A stretch of DNA of 64,000 nucleotides. Origin: Haloferax mediterranei ATCC 33500. GTDB lineage: Archaea; Halobacteriota; Halobacteria; Halobacteriales; Haloferacaceae. The translations under genes were made by a program, and so were the position numbers. Shown piece by piece: positions 24,967 through 34,702 of this stretch; positions within the stretch are counted from its first letter, which is position 1, and each line of letters starts with the position of its first letter. The stretch spans positions 744,001 through 808,000 of the forward strand of contig NC_017941.2 in the NCBI RefSeq assembly GCF_000306765.2. Reading direction: 5' to 3'. The notes under the pieces were generated by a model that was not told where the DNA came from, did not search any database, and worked only from the letters and a program-made list of their open reading frames with translations.

Positions 24967-25803
24967 CTACCCCTCAGAACTGAGGGGTTCACCGTCTGGA
25001 CCCTCGACGAGTGGCGTTGTCGTCCCGTCGCCGTCAAACGTCGGTACGAACTCCGGACGCGTGCCGTCTTCGACGCCGATTTCGCGGAGGCGGTCGCGGT
25101 ACTCCTCGGCCCGGAAGCGGTCGGAGAGCCGAGCGTTCGCTACCACGACAAAGAGGAAAATACCGATGACGAGGAAGCCGAGACCGGCGACCGGCGCGAT
25201 AATCGTCTTCGGTTTAGGGAGAAGCGGCCACGACGCGATGAGGGCGATTCCACCGATTACCTGCCCGAACGCGACGATCTGGAGCATCAAGTTACCGAAA
25301 TCGCCGGTCCCCTGTGCAACCTCGTCGGGGCCAGGGAGTCGGACGGTCGACGGCGCGTCGTTCACGTCGAAGTCGTCCATCGAACAGAGCGCGACGGTCG
25401 GTTTCACGTCCCGCAGAACGGTTCCCTCACCCTCGACGCTCCCATCGGGGTAGACGACTGCATACCCCTCGTCGGAGTACGCGAGGATGCGCTGCTTACC
25501 GTTCTCGGTCACACGTTCGAGAATGGCGAAGATCTCACGAATTGCGATTCGGTAGCGAAGCTCCTGCTCGACCCGTTCGAGCAGTTCTTCGCCGACAATC
25601 CACGAATCCGGGTCGAACGCCGCTTCCCACTCTTCGGCGGTCATCTTCGCCATGTCCGCCGGCCCGAAGTTGTCGAAGTCGTACTTCGACTCTACTTCTT
25701 GCCGCAGAGTCTCGAGTTCGTCCTCGGACACCGCAGCGTCGGCATCCGCGTCCGGGGACGGTGTGTCGTCGGCCGGGGCGGAAGACGAATCTGGCATCGC
25801 CAC
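24967..25803 (-). CDS. Two-helix membrane protein with soluble domain (haloarchaeal DUF)
   Basis: The 278-residue acidic protein has a soluble N-terminal region (about 1-165, with YSDEGYAVVYPDGSVEGEG) and two helices (LMLQIVAFGQVIGGIALIASW and IIAPVAGLGFLVIGIFLFVVV). The tail is hydrophilic. It lies upstream of the halocyanin-cytochrome b operon on the same strand and is probably part of the same regulon. I recognise no enzyme family. A role in assembling or stabilising the complex is a guess from context. The start is ATG 25803 or 25797. Confidence 0.75.
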   Translation of the reverse strand: MAMPDSSSAPADDTPSPDADADAAVSEDELETLRQEVESKYDFDNFGPADMAKMTAEEWEAAFDPDSWIVGEELLERVEQELRYRIAIREIFAILERVTENGKQRILAYSDEGYAVVYPDGSVEGEGTVLRDVKPTVALCSMDDFDVNDAPSTVRLPGPDEVAQGTGDFGNLMLQIVAFGQVIGGIALIASWPLLPKPKTIIAPVAGLGFLVIGIFLFVVVANARLSDRFRAEEYRDRLREIGVEDGTRPEFVPTFDGDGTTTPLVEGPDGEPLSSEG

Positions 25804-25954
25804 GCTGTAGGGACCACGCCGGTAAACGTGTTCCGACCCCGAATTGCTCGGGGATGTTGGTCTAGCGCTCGAATGGGCTCAGAAGTGGTCCGGCGCTCGA
25901 ACGGTGTCGGCGCGCATCGGTCCCTTTACGCCATCCGCGACCTAACGGCGTGCG

Positions 25955-26437
25955 ATGGCAGACGAGACAATCCTCGCCACGCTCGCCGCGATTACCGTCA
26001 CGGCCAGCTTTCCCTTCTACATCTACGGCGCGTGGATAATGATCGACACCGAAATCGTGTCGTGGGACGTGCTCGTCTACCACCTCAAGATAATCTTCCC
26101 CGGTCTCGTGTTGAATACGATTCCCGTCGTCACGTGGATGATTCCCCGACTGTTCGAGCAACTGGGCGGGGTCAGCGCACTTCACGCAATCCTCGGGTTG
26201 CAGGCGTACGCGATGCTCGTGCTCGCGCTCACGGGTATCGTCCGTATCTTCCAAGCCAAATGGAACGCGAATCTGTATCACGACCCGGACCAAGACGTAT
26301 CACTCGACGACCTCCACGAAAACATGGGTGCGTGGCGCGGTCGACTTCGGGTTGGTGTGTTCGGATACGTTATCTTCTGGATTCTCGCGTGGCTTCTCGG
26401 CGTGTACCGGTACGTGACGGGCTACATTCTGGTCTGA
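25955..26437 (+). CDS. Four-helix membrane protein next to the respiratory cluster
   Basis: The 160-residue protein has four clear helices (about 8-30, 45-68, 78-98 and 128-152). Histidines sit near helix ends (YHLKIIFPGL, ALHAILGLQA) and could in principle bind haem. It is transcribed away from the respiratory cluster, sharing a divergent promoter region with the gene ending the leftward series at 25803. Its function is unknown. Its position suggests a link to electron transfer or cofactor assembly. Confidence 0.72.
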   Translation: MADETILATLAAITVTASFPFYIYGAWIMIDTEIVSWDVLVYHLKIIFPGLVLNTIPVVTWMIPRLFEQLGGVSALHAILGLQAYAMLVLALTGIVRIFQAKWNANLYHDPDQDVSLDDLHENMGAWRGRLRVGVFGYVIFWILAWLLGVYRYVTGYILV

Positions 26438-26513
26438 GCCGTGTCTCGGTACGTGATGAGCGTCCGAACAGCGTGGGGATGCGCGAGAATAAGACAGGAG
26501 CGTACGCGTGTCT

Positions 26514-27197
26514 TCACCACGCCTCGCCGCTGGCGAGGTCGACTTGGTGTTCGAGTTTCGAGGACGGACAGATGTCTTCGAGTACGCAGACGTCGCAGTC
26601 GGGGTTACGCGCGCTACAGACAGCGCGACCGTGACTGATGAACAGATGGGTGAGCTGCTGCCAGTCCATCTCGGGGACGACGGGCATGAGGTCCGTCTCG
26701 ATTCGCTTGGGGGACTCCTCTTCCGTCAGGCCGAGTCGGCGCGAGAGTCGCTGGACGTGTGTGTCCACGACGATGCCTTCGACGATGTCGTGACCGTGTT
26801 GGAGGACGACGTTTGCGGTCTTTCGACCGACACCGGCGAGATCGGTGAGTTCGGACATGGTGTCCGGCACCTCGCCGTCGTGTTTCTCGATAATATCGGA
26901 ACACGCGCTTCGAATGTACTTCGCCTTGTTGTTGTAGTAGGTGATGGAGTTGATATCCTCGGCCAACGCCTCTTGTTCGGCGTTCGCGTAGTCTTCGGCG
27001 TCGTCGTACTTCTCGAACAACTCCGCTGTAACCTTGTTGACGCGCTCGTCGGTGCACTGCGCGGAGAGCATTACGGCGATGAGGAGTTCGAGTCGGTTCG
27101 AGTAGTTTAGTGAGATGGTCGTATCGGGATACTCCTCGTACAGACGGTCGAGGACCTCCTCGGCTTGCGCCTCACGAGTGTCGAGTGGCGTGCCCAT
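26514..27197 (-). CDS. nth: Endonuclease III (DNA glycosylase/AP lyase)
   Basis: The 227-residue protein removes oxidised pyrimidines. The helix-hairpin-helix with the catalytic lysine is LAGVGRKTANVVL, and the catalytic Asp is in IVVDTHVQRLSRRLGL. The C-terminal iron-sulfur loop has the exact C-x6-C-x2-C-x5-C spacing (CSARNPDCDVCVLEDIC). The length fits the family. It stands alone on the minus strand, upstream of a small divergent membrane protein gene. Confidence 0.95.
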   Translation of the reverse strand: MGTPLDTREAQAEEVLDRLYEEYPDTTISLNYSNRLELLIAVMLSAQCTDERVNKVTAELFEKYDDAEDYANAEQEALAEDINSITYYNNKAKYIRSACSDIIEKHDGEVPDTMSELTDLAGVGRKTANVVLQHGHDIVEGIVVDTHVQRLSRRLGLTEEESPKRIETDLMPVVPEMDWQQLTHLFISHGRAVCSARNPDCDVCVLEDICPSSKLEHQVDLASGEAW

Positions 27198-27319
27198 ACC
27201 TCCGGGTTCGACCCAGTCGGTTTCAGTCGTTCGGGTTACGGCCGACGATTCGGTGCTACTCCGAAACCCATTGTGTAGAAGACCAACGATTTATCATCCA
27301 CGACTGCGAGCGAACGAGC

Positions 27320-27454
27320 ATGTCTGTGCTCGAACTCCCCGGTCGGCGTGAAGCGTGGTTGACCGCGGCCGCGACGCTCGTCAGCTACGGTCTCATCCTC
27401 GTGGCAATGTTCGTCGTGTTGTTCGTCCTGCCGTATCTCGCGTTCTCCGCGTAG
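27320..27454 (+). CDS. Small single-helix membrane protein (44 aa)
   Basis: ATG 27320 opens a 44-residue frame: a polar start (MSVLELPGRREAWLTAA), one long hydrophobic helix (SYGLILVAMFVVLFVLPYLA) and a stop shortly after. The composition is typical of real haloarchaeal small membrane proteins. It lies between nth and pan, convergent with pan. Its function is unknown. Confidence 0.6.
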   Translation: MSVLELPGRREAWLTAAATLVSYGLILVAMFVVLFVLPYLAFSA

Positions 27455-27550
27455 TCCCAGCCGAATTTCGCGCGTCGTCACTCGCGACTCAAGTCGGTTA
27501 AAAAAAGGAAATTGGGGGTCGAATCGACGACGAAAGCGGAACTGCTCGCG

Positions 27551-28771
27551 TTATGCGAAGGCGCGTGAGATGTCCGCCTCGTCCGCTGCTTCCTGCTGAA
27601 TCTTCTCCCAAGCGTCGAGGAAGTCCTGCATGTAAATCTCCGTGCGGTCGTCGCGGATAGCGAACATCCCGGCTTCCGTACAGATTGCCTTGATGTCGGC
27701 ACCGGAGGCGTTCTCGGCCATCTCGGCGAGTTCCACGAAGTCCACGTCGTCGGAGACGTTCATCTTCCGCGTGTGAATCTTGAAGATGATTTCGCGGCCG
27801 TCCGCGTTCGGCTTGGGCACCTCGATGAGGCGGTCGAACCGGCCGGGACGAAGGATAGCGGGGTCGAGCATGTCGAAGCGGTTTGTCGCCGCGATAATGC
27901 GGATGTTCCCGCGTTCGTCGAAGCCGTCCATCTCGGCGAGCAGTTGCATCATGGTCCGCTGGACCTCGGCGTCGCCGGAGGTCTTCGAGTCGGTCCGTTT
28001 GGACGCGATGGCGTCGATTTCGTCGATGAAGATGACGGCGGGTTCGTTCTCGCGGGCGACCTCGAACAGGTCGCGGACGAGTTTCGCGCCCTCACCGATG
28101 AACTTGTGCACCAGTTCGGAGCCAGCCATCTTGATGAACGAAGCGTTCGTCTGGTTGGCGACGGCCTTCGCGAGCATCGTCTTCCCGGTCCCCGGCGGGC
28201 CGTAGAGAAGCACGCCGGACGGTGGGTCGATACCCACCTTCTCGAACATCTCGGGACGGTCGAGCGGCATCTCGACGGTCTCTCGGACCTCTTGCATCTG
28301 TTCTTCGAGTCCGCCGATATCCTCGTAGGTGACCTCGGGGCTGTGTTCGACCTGCATGACACGTGCCCGGACGTCGGTCTCCTTGTCGAGTCGCTTCACG
28401 ATAGAAAGCGAGTTGTTCACGGCGACACGCGCGTCGGGTTCTAACTCCTCGCGCATCTCGTCTGTCACCTCGGTGAGGGCCTCTTGGTTGTTACCGTGTT
28501 GCTTGATGATGACCCCCTCGTCGGTGATTTCCTGAACCGTCGCAACGAAAAGCGGCGACTGCTTGAGCTTCTTGTTTTCGTGGGTAAGCCGCTCAAGCTT
28601 CTGCTGATACTTGTTGTTCTCGGCGTTCGTGTCGAGGAGCTTGTCGCGCATCTCCTCGTTTTGTGTTTCGAGAACTTCGAGCCGCTCTTGAAGGGCGGTA
28701 ATCTTCTCCTGCTGCGACGCCGAATCCTTATCGTATGGAAGGTCGACGTCGTCCACAGTGTCGGTCATCAT
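27551..28771 (-). CDS. panA: Proteasome-activating nucleotidase PAN
   Basis: The 406-residue AAA+ ATPase unfolds proteins for the 20S proteasome. It has an N-terminal coiled coil (about 17-70), an OB domain (about 75-140), Walker A GPPGTGKT at 191-198, Walker B VIFIDE at 246-251 and the arginine-finger region AILRPGRFDRLIEV. The C-terminus ends RAFA, so the usual hydrophobic-Tyr-X gate-opening tail has Phe in place of Tyr. The start is ATG 28771 or 28768. It is divergent from the wHTH gene at 28940. Confidence 0.95.
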   Translation of the reverse strand: MMTDTVDDVDLPYDKDSASQQEKITALQERLEVLETQNEEMRDKLLDTNAENNKYQQKLERLTHENKKLKQSPLFVATVQEITDEGVIIKQHGNNQEALTEVTDEMREELEPDARVAVNNSLSIVKRLDKETDVRARVMQVEHSPEVTYEDIGGLEEQMQEVRETVEMPLDRPEMFEKVGIDPPSGVLLYGPPGTGKTMLAKAVANQTNASFIKMAGSELVHKFIGEGAKLVRDLFEVARENEPAVIFIDEIDAIASKRTDSKTSGDAEVQRTMMQLLAEMDGFDERGNIRIIAATNRFDMLDPAILRPGRFDRLIEVPKPNADGREIIFKIHTRKMNVSDDVDFVELAEMAENASGADIKAICTEAGMFAIRDDRTEIYMQDFLDAWEKIQQEAADEADISRAFA

Positions 28772-28896
28772 CCGGGATAGGGTGTAGGTTCATAAGAGGC
28801 TTCGGGTGTGTGAGGGATTCACCGCCTATGAAGCGTCTCCACGGGGGATGGCGAGTCTGACGTGCGTCACATAAATTCCCACCAGTAATAAATTCT

Positions 28897-28912
28897 GATA
28901 GTAAATATTATC
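28897..28912. promoter_or_regulatory. AT-rich near-palindrome in the pan/wHTH divergent promoter
   Basis: GATAGTAAATATTATC is palindromic apart from one G:T mismatch and the centre. It lies 28 bp before the ATG at 28940, inside a strikingly AT-rich stretch (28870-28925) between two divergent genes. One of these genes encodes a winged-helix protein that could bind it. Confidence 0.35.
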
Positions 28913-28939
28913 TAATAGCATTCCATGGTGTCTGGTACG

Positions 28940-29209
28940 ATGAGCACCACCGAAGCAGTCGAACGCAAGTCCGAACCCCAGTCTGACGACCGGTGGGAGA
29001 CGGTTCGAGACATGCCCCCGAGCGCGAAATTAGTCGCGAAGATACTCGATTACGAGGATACGCTCACCCAGAGCCAAATCGCCGAAGAGTCGCTTCTCCC
29101 ACCACGGACCGTTCGGTACGCCCTCTCACGTCTCGAAGACGAAGGCGCTGTCGACTCTCGGTTCTCGTTTTCGGACGCGCGGAAACGACTCTACACGCTG
29201 AAGCTTTAA
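28940..29209 (+). CDS. Winged helix-turn-helix transcriptional regulator (MarR/TrmB-like)
   Basis: From ATG 28940 (MSTTEAVERKSE) the protein has 89 residues. A start at 28925 would add five. The second half is a compact winged helix: SAKLVAKILDYE, TQSQIAEESLLPPRTVRYAL as the recognition region, and a beta wing ending DARKRLYTLKL. No ligand domain is present. It resembles the small DNA-binding proteins conserved across haloarchaea. It lies 26 bp before the gene preceding mre11 and may head that operon. Confidence 0.85.
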   Translation: MSTTEAVERKSEPQSDDRWETVRDMPPSAKLVAKILDYEDTLTQSQIAEESLLPPRTVRYALSRLEDEGAVDSRFSFSDARKRLYTLKL

Positions 29210-29235
29210 ATCCGAGTACGGGACCACGGCGACGT

Positions 29236-29595
29236 ATGACTGACCCCGTCGCCGTCGGCCGCGCACTCAAAGCACTCGCCGATTCCGACGCACCTCGAGA
29301 GCCACAGCCACCAACTGATGTTGTTGCCGCCGCGCGAGATGCTTTCTCGGATATCTCTACGGCAGCGCGCTTTCTCGACGATGGTGGTGAAGTCACGCTC
29401 CGACGTGCCGTCGGCACCGCAGCACGAAACGGACACGACGAGTGGGCACGCGAAGGCAGTGCGCTCCTTTCAGACCTTTCTCGACTCCGCGAGGCGCTCG
29501 ATGCCGACGAATCAACGCAGATTCGAGACGCTGACCACTTTCAGTCCGGTCGCACAACCGTTTTCAGCAGCGGTGGCGAACCTGCAGACAGATGA
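29236..29595 (+). CDS. Small protein upstream of and coupled to mre11
   Basis: The 119-residue acidic protein is mainly helical (VGRALKALADSD, VAAARDAFSDISTAARFLDD, LSDLSRLREALDAD) and ends with a disordered Ser/Gly tail. I recognise no family. Its stop overlaps the mre11 start as ATGA, so it is translated as one unit with Mre11 and Rad50. This makes an accessory role in DNA-end processing plausible, though this is inferred from position only. Confidence 0.75.
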   Translation: MTDPVAVGRALKALADSDAPREPQPPTDVVAAARDAFSDISTAARFLDDGGEVTLRRAVGTAARNGHDEWAREGSALLSDLSRLREALDADESTQIRDADHFQSGRTTVFSSGGEPADR

Positions 29596-30959
29596 CACGG
29601 GTGATACACACCGGCGACACCCATATCGGGTACCAGCAGTACCACTCGCCGGAGCGCCGCCAAGATTTCCTCGACGCCTTCGAACAGGTCGTCGCGGATG
29701 CACGCTCGGAGAACGTAGACGCGGTCATCCACGCAGGTGACCTCTATCACGACCGCCGTCCCGAACTCCCCGACCTTCTCGGAACGCTCGCCGCGCTTCG
29801 TCGCCTCGATGACGCCGGGATACCGTTTCTCGCCATCGTCGGCAACCACGAGTCGACACGCGGCGGGCAATGGCTCGACCTCTTCGAACGTCTCGGATTG
29901 GCGACTCGACTCGGGAGCGACCCGTACGTCGTCGGCGACGTGGCATTCTACGGTCTCGACCACGTCCCGCGCTCTCGACGAGACGAACTCGACTACCAGT
30001 TCGAACCGCACGACCAACCGCAGACGGCACTCGTCGCACACGGTCTCTTTACCCCGTTCGCCCACGCCGACTGGGAGACGGAGACGGTCCTCGCCGAATC
30101 GAACGTCGACTTCGACGCGATGCTTCTCGGCGACAATCACGTCCCTGATACGGCGGACCTCGACGGTACGTGGGTGACCTATTGCGGTTCCACTGAGCGC
30201 GCGAGCGCGAGCGAGCGAGACCCGCGCGGATACAATCTCGTCGAGTTCGACTCTTCGGCGGTCGATATCCGCCGTCGAACGCTCGAAACGCGGCCGTTCG
30301 AATTCATCGAGGTCGACCTCTCGGGCGACGAGGGAATCGACCGCGTGCGCCAGCGCGTCCGCGAGTTCGACTGTGAGGACGCCGTCGTCGTCGTCGAACT
30401 GACCGGCGAGGGTGACGCAGTTACGCCCGCTGCGGTCGAATCGTTCGCCGCCGAACAGGGCGCGCTCGTCGCCCGCGTCAACGACCGACGCGAAGTCGAC
30501 ACCGACGAAGAACTCTCGACCGACGTGTCGTTTGCCGACCCCGACGACGCGGTCCGCGACCGGGTCCGCGAGATGGGCCTATCGAGCGCTGCACTCGACG
30601 TTGACGAGACGGTTCGCGCGAGCAAAGTCGCCGATTCGAACGTTCGCGACGAGGTTCGAGAGCGCGTCGCGTCGCTTCTTTCTGACGACCGGAGTGCCTT
30701 CGTCACCGCTGGGCCAGAGACGGAGGAAGAAGGGTCCTCGGGCGAAGACGAGTCCGACGACGAACCTGCTTCCGCTACCGACGCGGGTGAGATACCTGAC
30801 GAACCGACATCCACCAGCGACATGGGTGGTACGCCCGACGAACCCTCCGAGTCCATCGCCCGTTCCGAGCCTGAACCCGTTGCCGACGTAGAAACCGAGT
30901 CCGGCACCGACGCAGAACCGAAAGCCAACCGCGACAGTTCGCTGGGTGATTTCGCATGA
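29592..30959 (+). CDS. mre11: DNA double-strand-break repair nuclease Mre11
   Basis: The 455-residue protein has the calcineurin-like phosphodiesterase motifs: [44 protein letters not shown] and LLGDNHV. These bind two Mn2+ ions for 3'-5' exonuclease and endonuclease activity. After the capping domain (about 230-350), the last 100 residues are a low-complexity, very acidic Glu/Asp/Ser/Pro tail, probably flexible. The gene overlaps rad50 by 4 bp (ATGA), as expected for the Mre11-Rad50 complex. Confidence 0.96.
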   Translation: MTRVIHTGDTHIGYQQYHSPERRQDFLDAFEQVVADARSENVDAVIHAGDLYHDRRPELPDLLGTLAALRRLDDAGIPFLAIVGNHESTRGGQWLDLFERLGLATRLGSDPYVVGDVAFYGLDHVPRSRRDELDYQFEPHDQPQTALVAHGLFTPFAHADWETETVLAESNVDFDAMLLGDNHVPDTADLDGTWVTYCGSTERASASERDPRGYNLVEFDSSAVDIRRRTLETRPFEFIEVDLSGDEGIDRVRQRVREFDCEDAVVVVELTGEGDAVTPAAVESFAAEQGALVARVNDRREVDTDEELSTDVSFADPDDAVRDRVREMGLSSAALDVDETVRASKVADSNVRDEVRERVASLLSDDRSAFVTAGPETEEEGSSGEDESDDEPASATDAGEIPDEPTSTSDMGGTPDEPSESIARSEPEPVADVETESGTDAEPKANRDSSLGDFA

Positions 30960-33637
30960 GATTCACGCACATCAGCATTCAGAACTTCAAGCCGTACGAG
31001 GACGCCGAACTCGACCTTCGCGACGGCGTCACGGTCATCCACGGCGTCAACGGGAGCGGGAAGTCGTCGCTCCTCGAAGCGTGTTTCTTCGCCCTCTACG
31101 GGTCGAAAGCGCTGGCTGGGACGCTCGACGACGTGGTGACGACCGGCGCTGACGACGCCGAAATCTCGCTCGAATTCGTCCACGACGGCGGCGAGTATCG
31201 TATCGACCGCCGAATCAGGATTTCGGGCGACCGCGCGACCACCGCGAAGTGTGTTCTCGAAGGACCGGACGGGTCCGTCGAGGGCGCGCGCGACGTTCGA
31301 CGGCACGTCGGGTCGCTCCTGCGGATGGACGCCGAGGCGTTCGTCAACTGCGCGTACGTCCAGCAGGGCGAGGTCAACAAACTCATCAACGCGACGCCGG
31401 CACAGCGTCAGGACATGATTGACGACCTCCTGCAACTCGGGAAACTCGAACAGTACCGAGAACGGGCCGGAAACGCCCGGTTGGGGGTCGAAGACGTACT
31501 GACGAGCAAGCAGAGCGTCCTCGAAGATATCGAGTCGCAAATCGCGGCCAAGGAGGACGAAGACCTCCACGCGCGACTCAACGCCCTCGAATCGGACCTC
31601 GTCGAGGTAGACGAGAAAATCGAGCACTACGAGTCTCAACGAGACAAAGCTAAATCGGCCCTTGACGCCGCCCAATCGACGCTGGACGAACACGCAGAAA
31701 ATCGGGAGCGACTCGCCGAAGTCGAATCCGCCATCGAGGACCTCAAATCGAAAGTCGCGGCCGACGAAGCAGAGCGCGACAAACTCACGGAGCGAATCCG
31801 GGAACTCGGTGAGGAACTCGACGACCTCGACGAGGACATCGAAACCGTGCTGGAGCAAACCGCACTCGACGATGCCAGCGAGGAGGCAATCGCCGCCCGT
31901 CGGGAGGCGTTCGCCGACCGGGAGTCGGAGATTCGAGACGAACTTTCGGAAGCCCGGACGCGGGCGCAAGGACTCGCCACGCAGGCAGAACGGCTCGAAG
32001 AGCGCGCAGACGACCTCGAAACTCGCGCCGAGGAGAAACGCGAGGCCGCCGAAGCGGACGAACAAACGGCCGATGAGGCAGCGAGCGAACTCGAATCGTT
32101 CCGCGAGACCAGCGCAGACATCGAAGCCTCGCTCGAAACCATCGAAGCGTCGTTCGCTGACGCGCCCGTCGAACTCGGCGAGGCGGCCGACCTTCTCGAC
32201 GAACGCCGGAGCGACCTCTCTTCGGCCCGCGAGTCACTTGCCGAAACCGAGACCGAGTTGAAGAACGCCCGCGAACGACTCGCCGAAGCCGAGGAACTCC
32301 GCGACGCGGGCAAGTGTCCGGAGTGTGGCCAACCGGTCGATGGCTCCCCCCACGTGGACGCCATCAGCGAACGCGAGGGGGCGGTCGAGAGACTCGAATC
32401 CGAGCGAGAGACGCTCGAATCGAAGGTCGAGTCACTGAAAGAAGCGGTCGAAGCGGCTGAGAAACTAGTCGACGCCGAAAGCCGCGCCGACTCCTACACA
32501 GACCGGCTCGAACTTGCCGCCGAACGAATCGCCGACCGCGAGGAGACGGTCGAAACTCGACGTGAGGCAGCTACGGAGAAACGTGAAGCCGCAGACGACC
32601 TCGAATCGGAGGCCGAAGAAAAGCGCGAGGCGGCGACGAAACAGGCCGAGCGCGCGGCGGAAGTCGAGGAGACGGTCGAGTCCCTCGAATCGGACCTCGA
32701 ATCGCTCGATGCTCGCCGAGAGCGACTGGACCGCGTTGAATCTCTCGTTGACACGCGAGCGGACACGGTCGATGCCCGCGACCGCCTCCGAGAGAAGCGC
32801 GAGACGCTTGCGGACGTAAACCGCGAGCGACGTGAACACCTCCAAGAGCGCCAGAAGCGACGTGACGAACTCCGCGAGACGGTCGACGAAGATGCGGTCA
32901 AGAAGGCCAAAACGAGCAAACAGAAGGCCGAAACGTACCTCGAAAAGGTCGAAGACGAAGTGCTCCCAGACTTGCGGGAGCAACGCGACGACCTCCAGAG
33001 CCAAATCGGTGGCGTCAACGCCGACCTCGAACGACTCGACGAACTCCGCGAGCGCCGCGAAGAACTCGCTGAGCGCGTGGATGCCCTCGAATCGCTCCAC
33101 GACGAGGTCTCGACGCTCGAATCGACCTACGGCGACCTCCGGGCGGAACTCCGCCAGCGGAACGTCGAAGTGCTCGAACGGATGCTCAACGAGACGTTCG
33201 ACCTCGTGTACGCCAACGACGCCTACTCGCGCATCCGACTCGACGGCGAGTACGGCCTGACGGTGTTCCAAAAAGACGGCACGGCGCTCGAACCCGAGCA
33301 GTTGTCGGGTGGCGAACGCGCCCTGTTCAACCTCAGCCTGCGATGTGCCATCTATCGGCTTCTCGCCGAGGGTATCGACGGCGCGGCCCCGCTCCCGCCG
33401 CTCATTCTCGACGAACCGACCGTCTTCCTCGACACCGGCCACGTCTCACGACTGGTCGACCTCGTCGAGGACATGCAGAACCGCGGCGTCAAGCAGATTC
33501 TCATCGTCAGCCACGACGACGAACTTGTCGGCGCGGCCGACGACCTCGTCCGCGTCGAGAAGAACCCGACGACGAACCGCTCGACTGTCGAGCGGACCGA
33601 CGCCCCGACGCTCGCCAGCGCGCTCGCGGACGACTGA
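30956..33637 (+). CDS. rad50: DNA double-strand-break repair ATPase Rad50
   Basis: The 893-residue SMC-like protein starts with [19 protein letters not shown] and Walker [15 protein letters not shown]. Two long antiparallel coiled coils, rich in Glu, Arg, Leu and Ala, flank a zinc hook CPEC (around residue 453-456, [10 protein letters not shown]). The C-terminal ATPase half has the signature [13 protein letters not shown] and Walker [12 protein letters not shown]. It clamps and tethers DNA ends with Mre11, which is encoded just upstream with a 4-bp overlap. Confidence 0.96.
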   Translation: MRFTHISIQNFKPYEDAELDLRDGVTVIHGVNGSGKSSLLEACFFALYGSKALAGTLDDVVTTGADDAEISLEFVHDGGEYRIDRRIRISGDRATTAKCVLEGPDGSVEGARDVRRHVGSLLRMDAEAFVNCAYVQQGEVNKLINATPAQRQDMIDDLLQLGKLEQYRERAGNARLGVEDVLTSKQSVLEDIESQIAAKEDEDLHARLNALESDLVEVDEKIEHYESQRDKAKSALDAAQSTLDEHAENRERLAEVESAIEDLKSKVAADEAERDKLTERIRELGEELDDLDEDIETVLEQTALDDASEEAIAARREAFADRESEIRDELSEARTRAQGLATQAERLEERADDLETRAEEKREAAEADEQTADEAASELESFRETSADIEASLETIEASFADAPVELGEAADLLDERRSDLSSARESLAETETELKNARERLAEAEELRDAGKCPECGQPVDGSPHVDAISEREGAVERLESERETLESKVESLKEAVEAAEKLVDAESRADSYTDRLELAAERIADREETVETRREAATEKREAADDLESEAEEKREAATKQAERAAEVEETVESLESDLESLDARRERLDRVESLVDTRADTVDARDRLREKRETLADVNRERREHLQERQKRRDELRETVDEDAVKKAKTSKQKAETYLEKVEDEVLPDLREQRDDLQSQIGGVNADLERLDELRERREELAERVDALESLHDEVSTLESTYGDLRAELRQRNVEVLERMLNETFDLVYANDAYSRIRLDGEYGLTVFQKDGTALEPEQLSGGERALFNLSLRCAIYRLLAEGIDGAAPLPPLILDEPTVFLDTGHVSRLVDLVEDMQNRGVKQILIVSHDDELVGAADDLVRVEKNPTTNRSTVERTDAPTLASALADD

Positions 33638-33666
33638 GCGACCTCGTCGTCGTTCTACTCCGTTAC

Positions 33667-34095
33667 TCACTCGTTCGCGCGCAACCGTTCGATTCCCTCT
33701 TTCGCGGTATCCGTTACCTCGTAGCCTCGCTCCCCGTAGACCGTGGTCTCTTCGACAAGTCCTGCGATTTTGAACTCGGTCAGGAGACCGTGGAGGTCGC
33801 TCTCACAGAGGTCGTACGCGCCGAGTAACTCGACGACTGGAAGCGGCCCGCGGTCCGCAAGGTCGACGAGGAGTCCGAGGCTGCGCTCGGTTGGGACTGC
33901 GACGAGGATTCGGCGGACCGGTTCAGGGACGGCGCGGGCGGCGGTTTCGAGCGGTGACTCTCCACTCACGGTTTCGAGTTCGTCGTTTGGAAAATGGCGC
34001 TCGTCGCCTGTCTTCGGGTCGCGGACGCGACTGGCGTCGCTGGAGCGCTTGACGAGCAGGTAGCGTCGGCCGTCGGGACCGCGGACGGTTCGCAT
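33667..34095 (-). CDS. Haloarchaeal winged-helix domain protein
   Basis: From ATG 34095 (MRTVRGPDGRRYLLVKRSS) the protein has 142 residues. The first part looks like a short beta-rich tag (KTGDERHFPNDELE). The second part is a winged helix (VRRILVAVPTERSLGLLVDL, VVELLGAYDLCESDLHGLL, LVEETTVYGERGYEVTDTA). It probably binds DNA, perhaps as a local regulator. No ligand domain is seen. It converges on rad50. Confidence 0.7.
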   Translation of the reverse strand: MRTVRGPDGRRYLLVKRSSDASRVRDPKTGDERHFPNDELETVSGESPLETAARAVPEPVRRILVAVPTERSLGLLVDLADRGPLPVVELLGAYDLCESDLHGLLTEFKIAGLVEETTVYGERGYEVTDTAKEGIERLRANE

Positions 34096-34120
34096 GAAGT
34101 GTCGAAGGTATCGGCGACTG

Positions 34121-34654
34121 TTAGCGGTTGCGCTTGCTGGGGTCGTCGCTGTTGTCCCCGACTTCACAACTGTCTTCGTCCCCGTCGTCATCGCTCGACC
34201 AGTCGCCGCGTTCGAACTTCTTGTGAGTGTAGTAGACGCGAACCAGTGAACCGACGCCTAAGAGGACGAGACCGCCGCCGACCATCGTCTGGCCGCGGAA
34301 ATAGATGAGCATCGCCCCGACTGCGACGCCCGCAACGCCGATGTTTGCGAGGATAACGCTCGCCCAGAACAGTCGCGCCGCTTCGGGGTCGATGTCAGCG
34401 GAGAACTCCGGCACCTCCTCGTCTTCACCGGTCTCTTCAGTCTCCGTGTTGGCGTCTTCACCGGGGATACGGACACGTGGAATGTTCGGGAGGTCCTTCT
34501 CGGGATTTCCCCATCGGGCTTCCGGGTCGCCCCACCGCTTTTCGGGGTCGATTCGGGAGGCAACATCTTCCTCAGAACGCTCTGCGTTCTGATGGGCTTC
34601 GGCAGACGGCTCTGTCGTCTCCCGAACGTCCTCGCGTCGCTCGTCGTCCGTCAC
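34121..34654 (-). CDS. Two-helix membrane protein with acidic N-terminus
   Basis: The 177-residue protein has a long, very acidic N-terminal region with a WGDPEARWGNPEKD repeat (about 41-55), two hydrophobic helices (FWASVILANIGVAGVAVGAM and MVGGGLVLLGVGSLVRVYY) and a charged tail. The WG(D/N)PE repeat occurs in several haloarchaeal membrane proteins of unknown role. It is probably cotranscribed with the downstream wHTH gene. Confidence 0.72.
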   Translation of the reverse strand: MTDDERREDVRETTEPSAEAHQNAERSEEDVASRIDPEKRWGDPEARWGNPEKDLPNIPRVRIPGEDANTETEETGEDEEVPEFSADIDPEAARLFWASVILANIGVAGVAVGAMLIYFRGQTMVGGGLVLLGVGSLVRVYYTHKKFERGDWSSDDDGDEDSCEVGDNSDDPSKRNR

Positions 34655-34702
34655 AGTTGTGTCGAGACGCCGTGCCGAGAAAAAAAGCCCGTTTCGGCCG
34701 AG

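Noticed and set aside
30179..32065. Minus-strand frame (628 codons) opposite mre11/rad50
   Set aside because: It consists of Ser/Arg/Phe-rich shadow sequence of the coiled-coil coding region. The plus strand holds clear Mre11 and Rad50.
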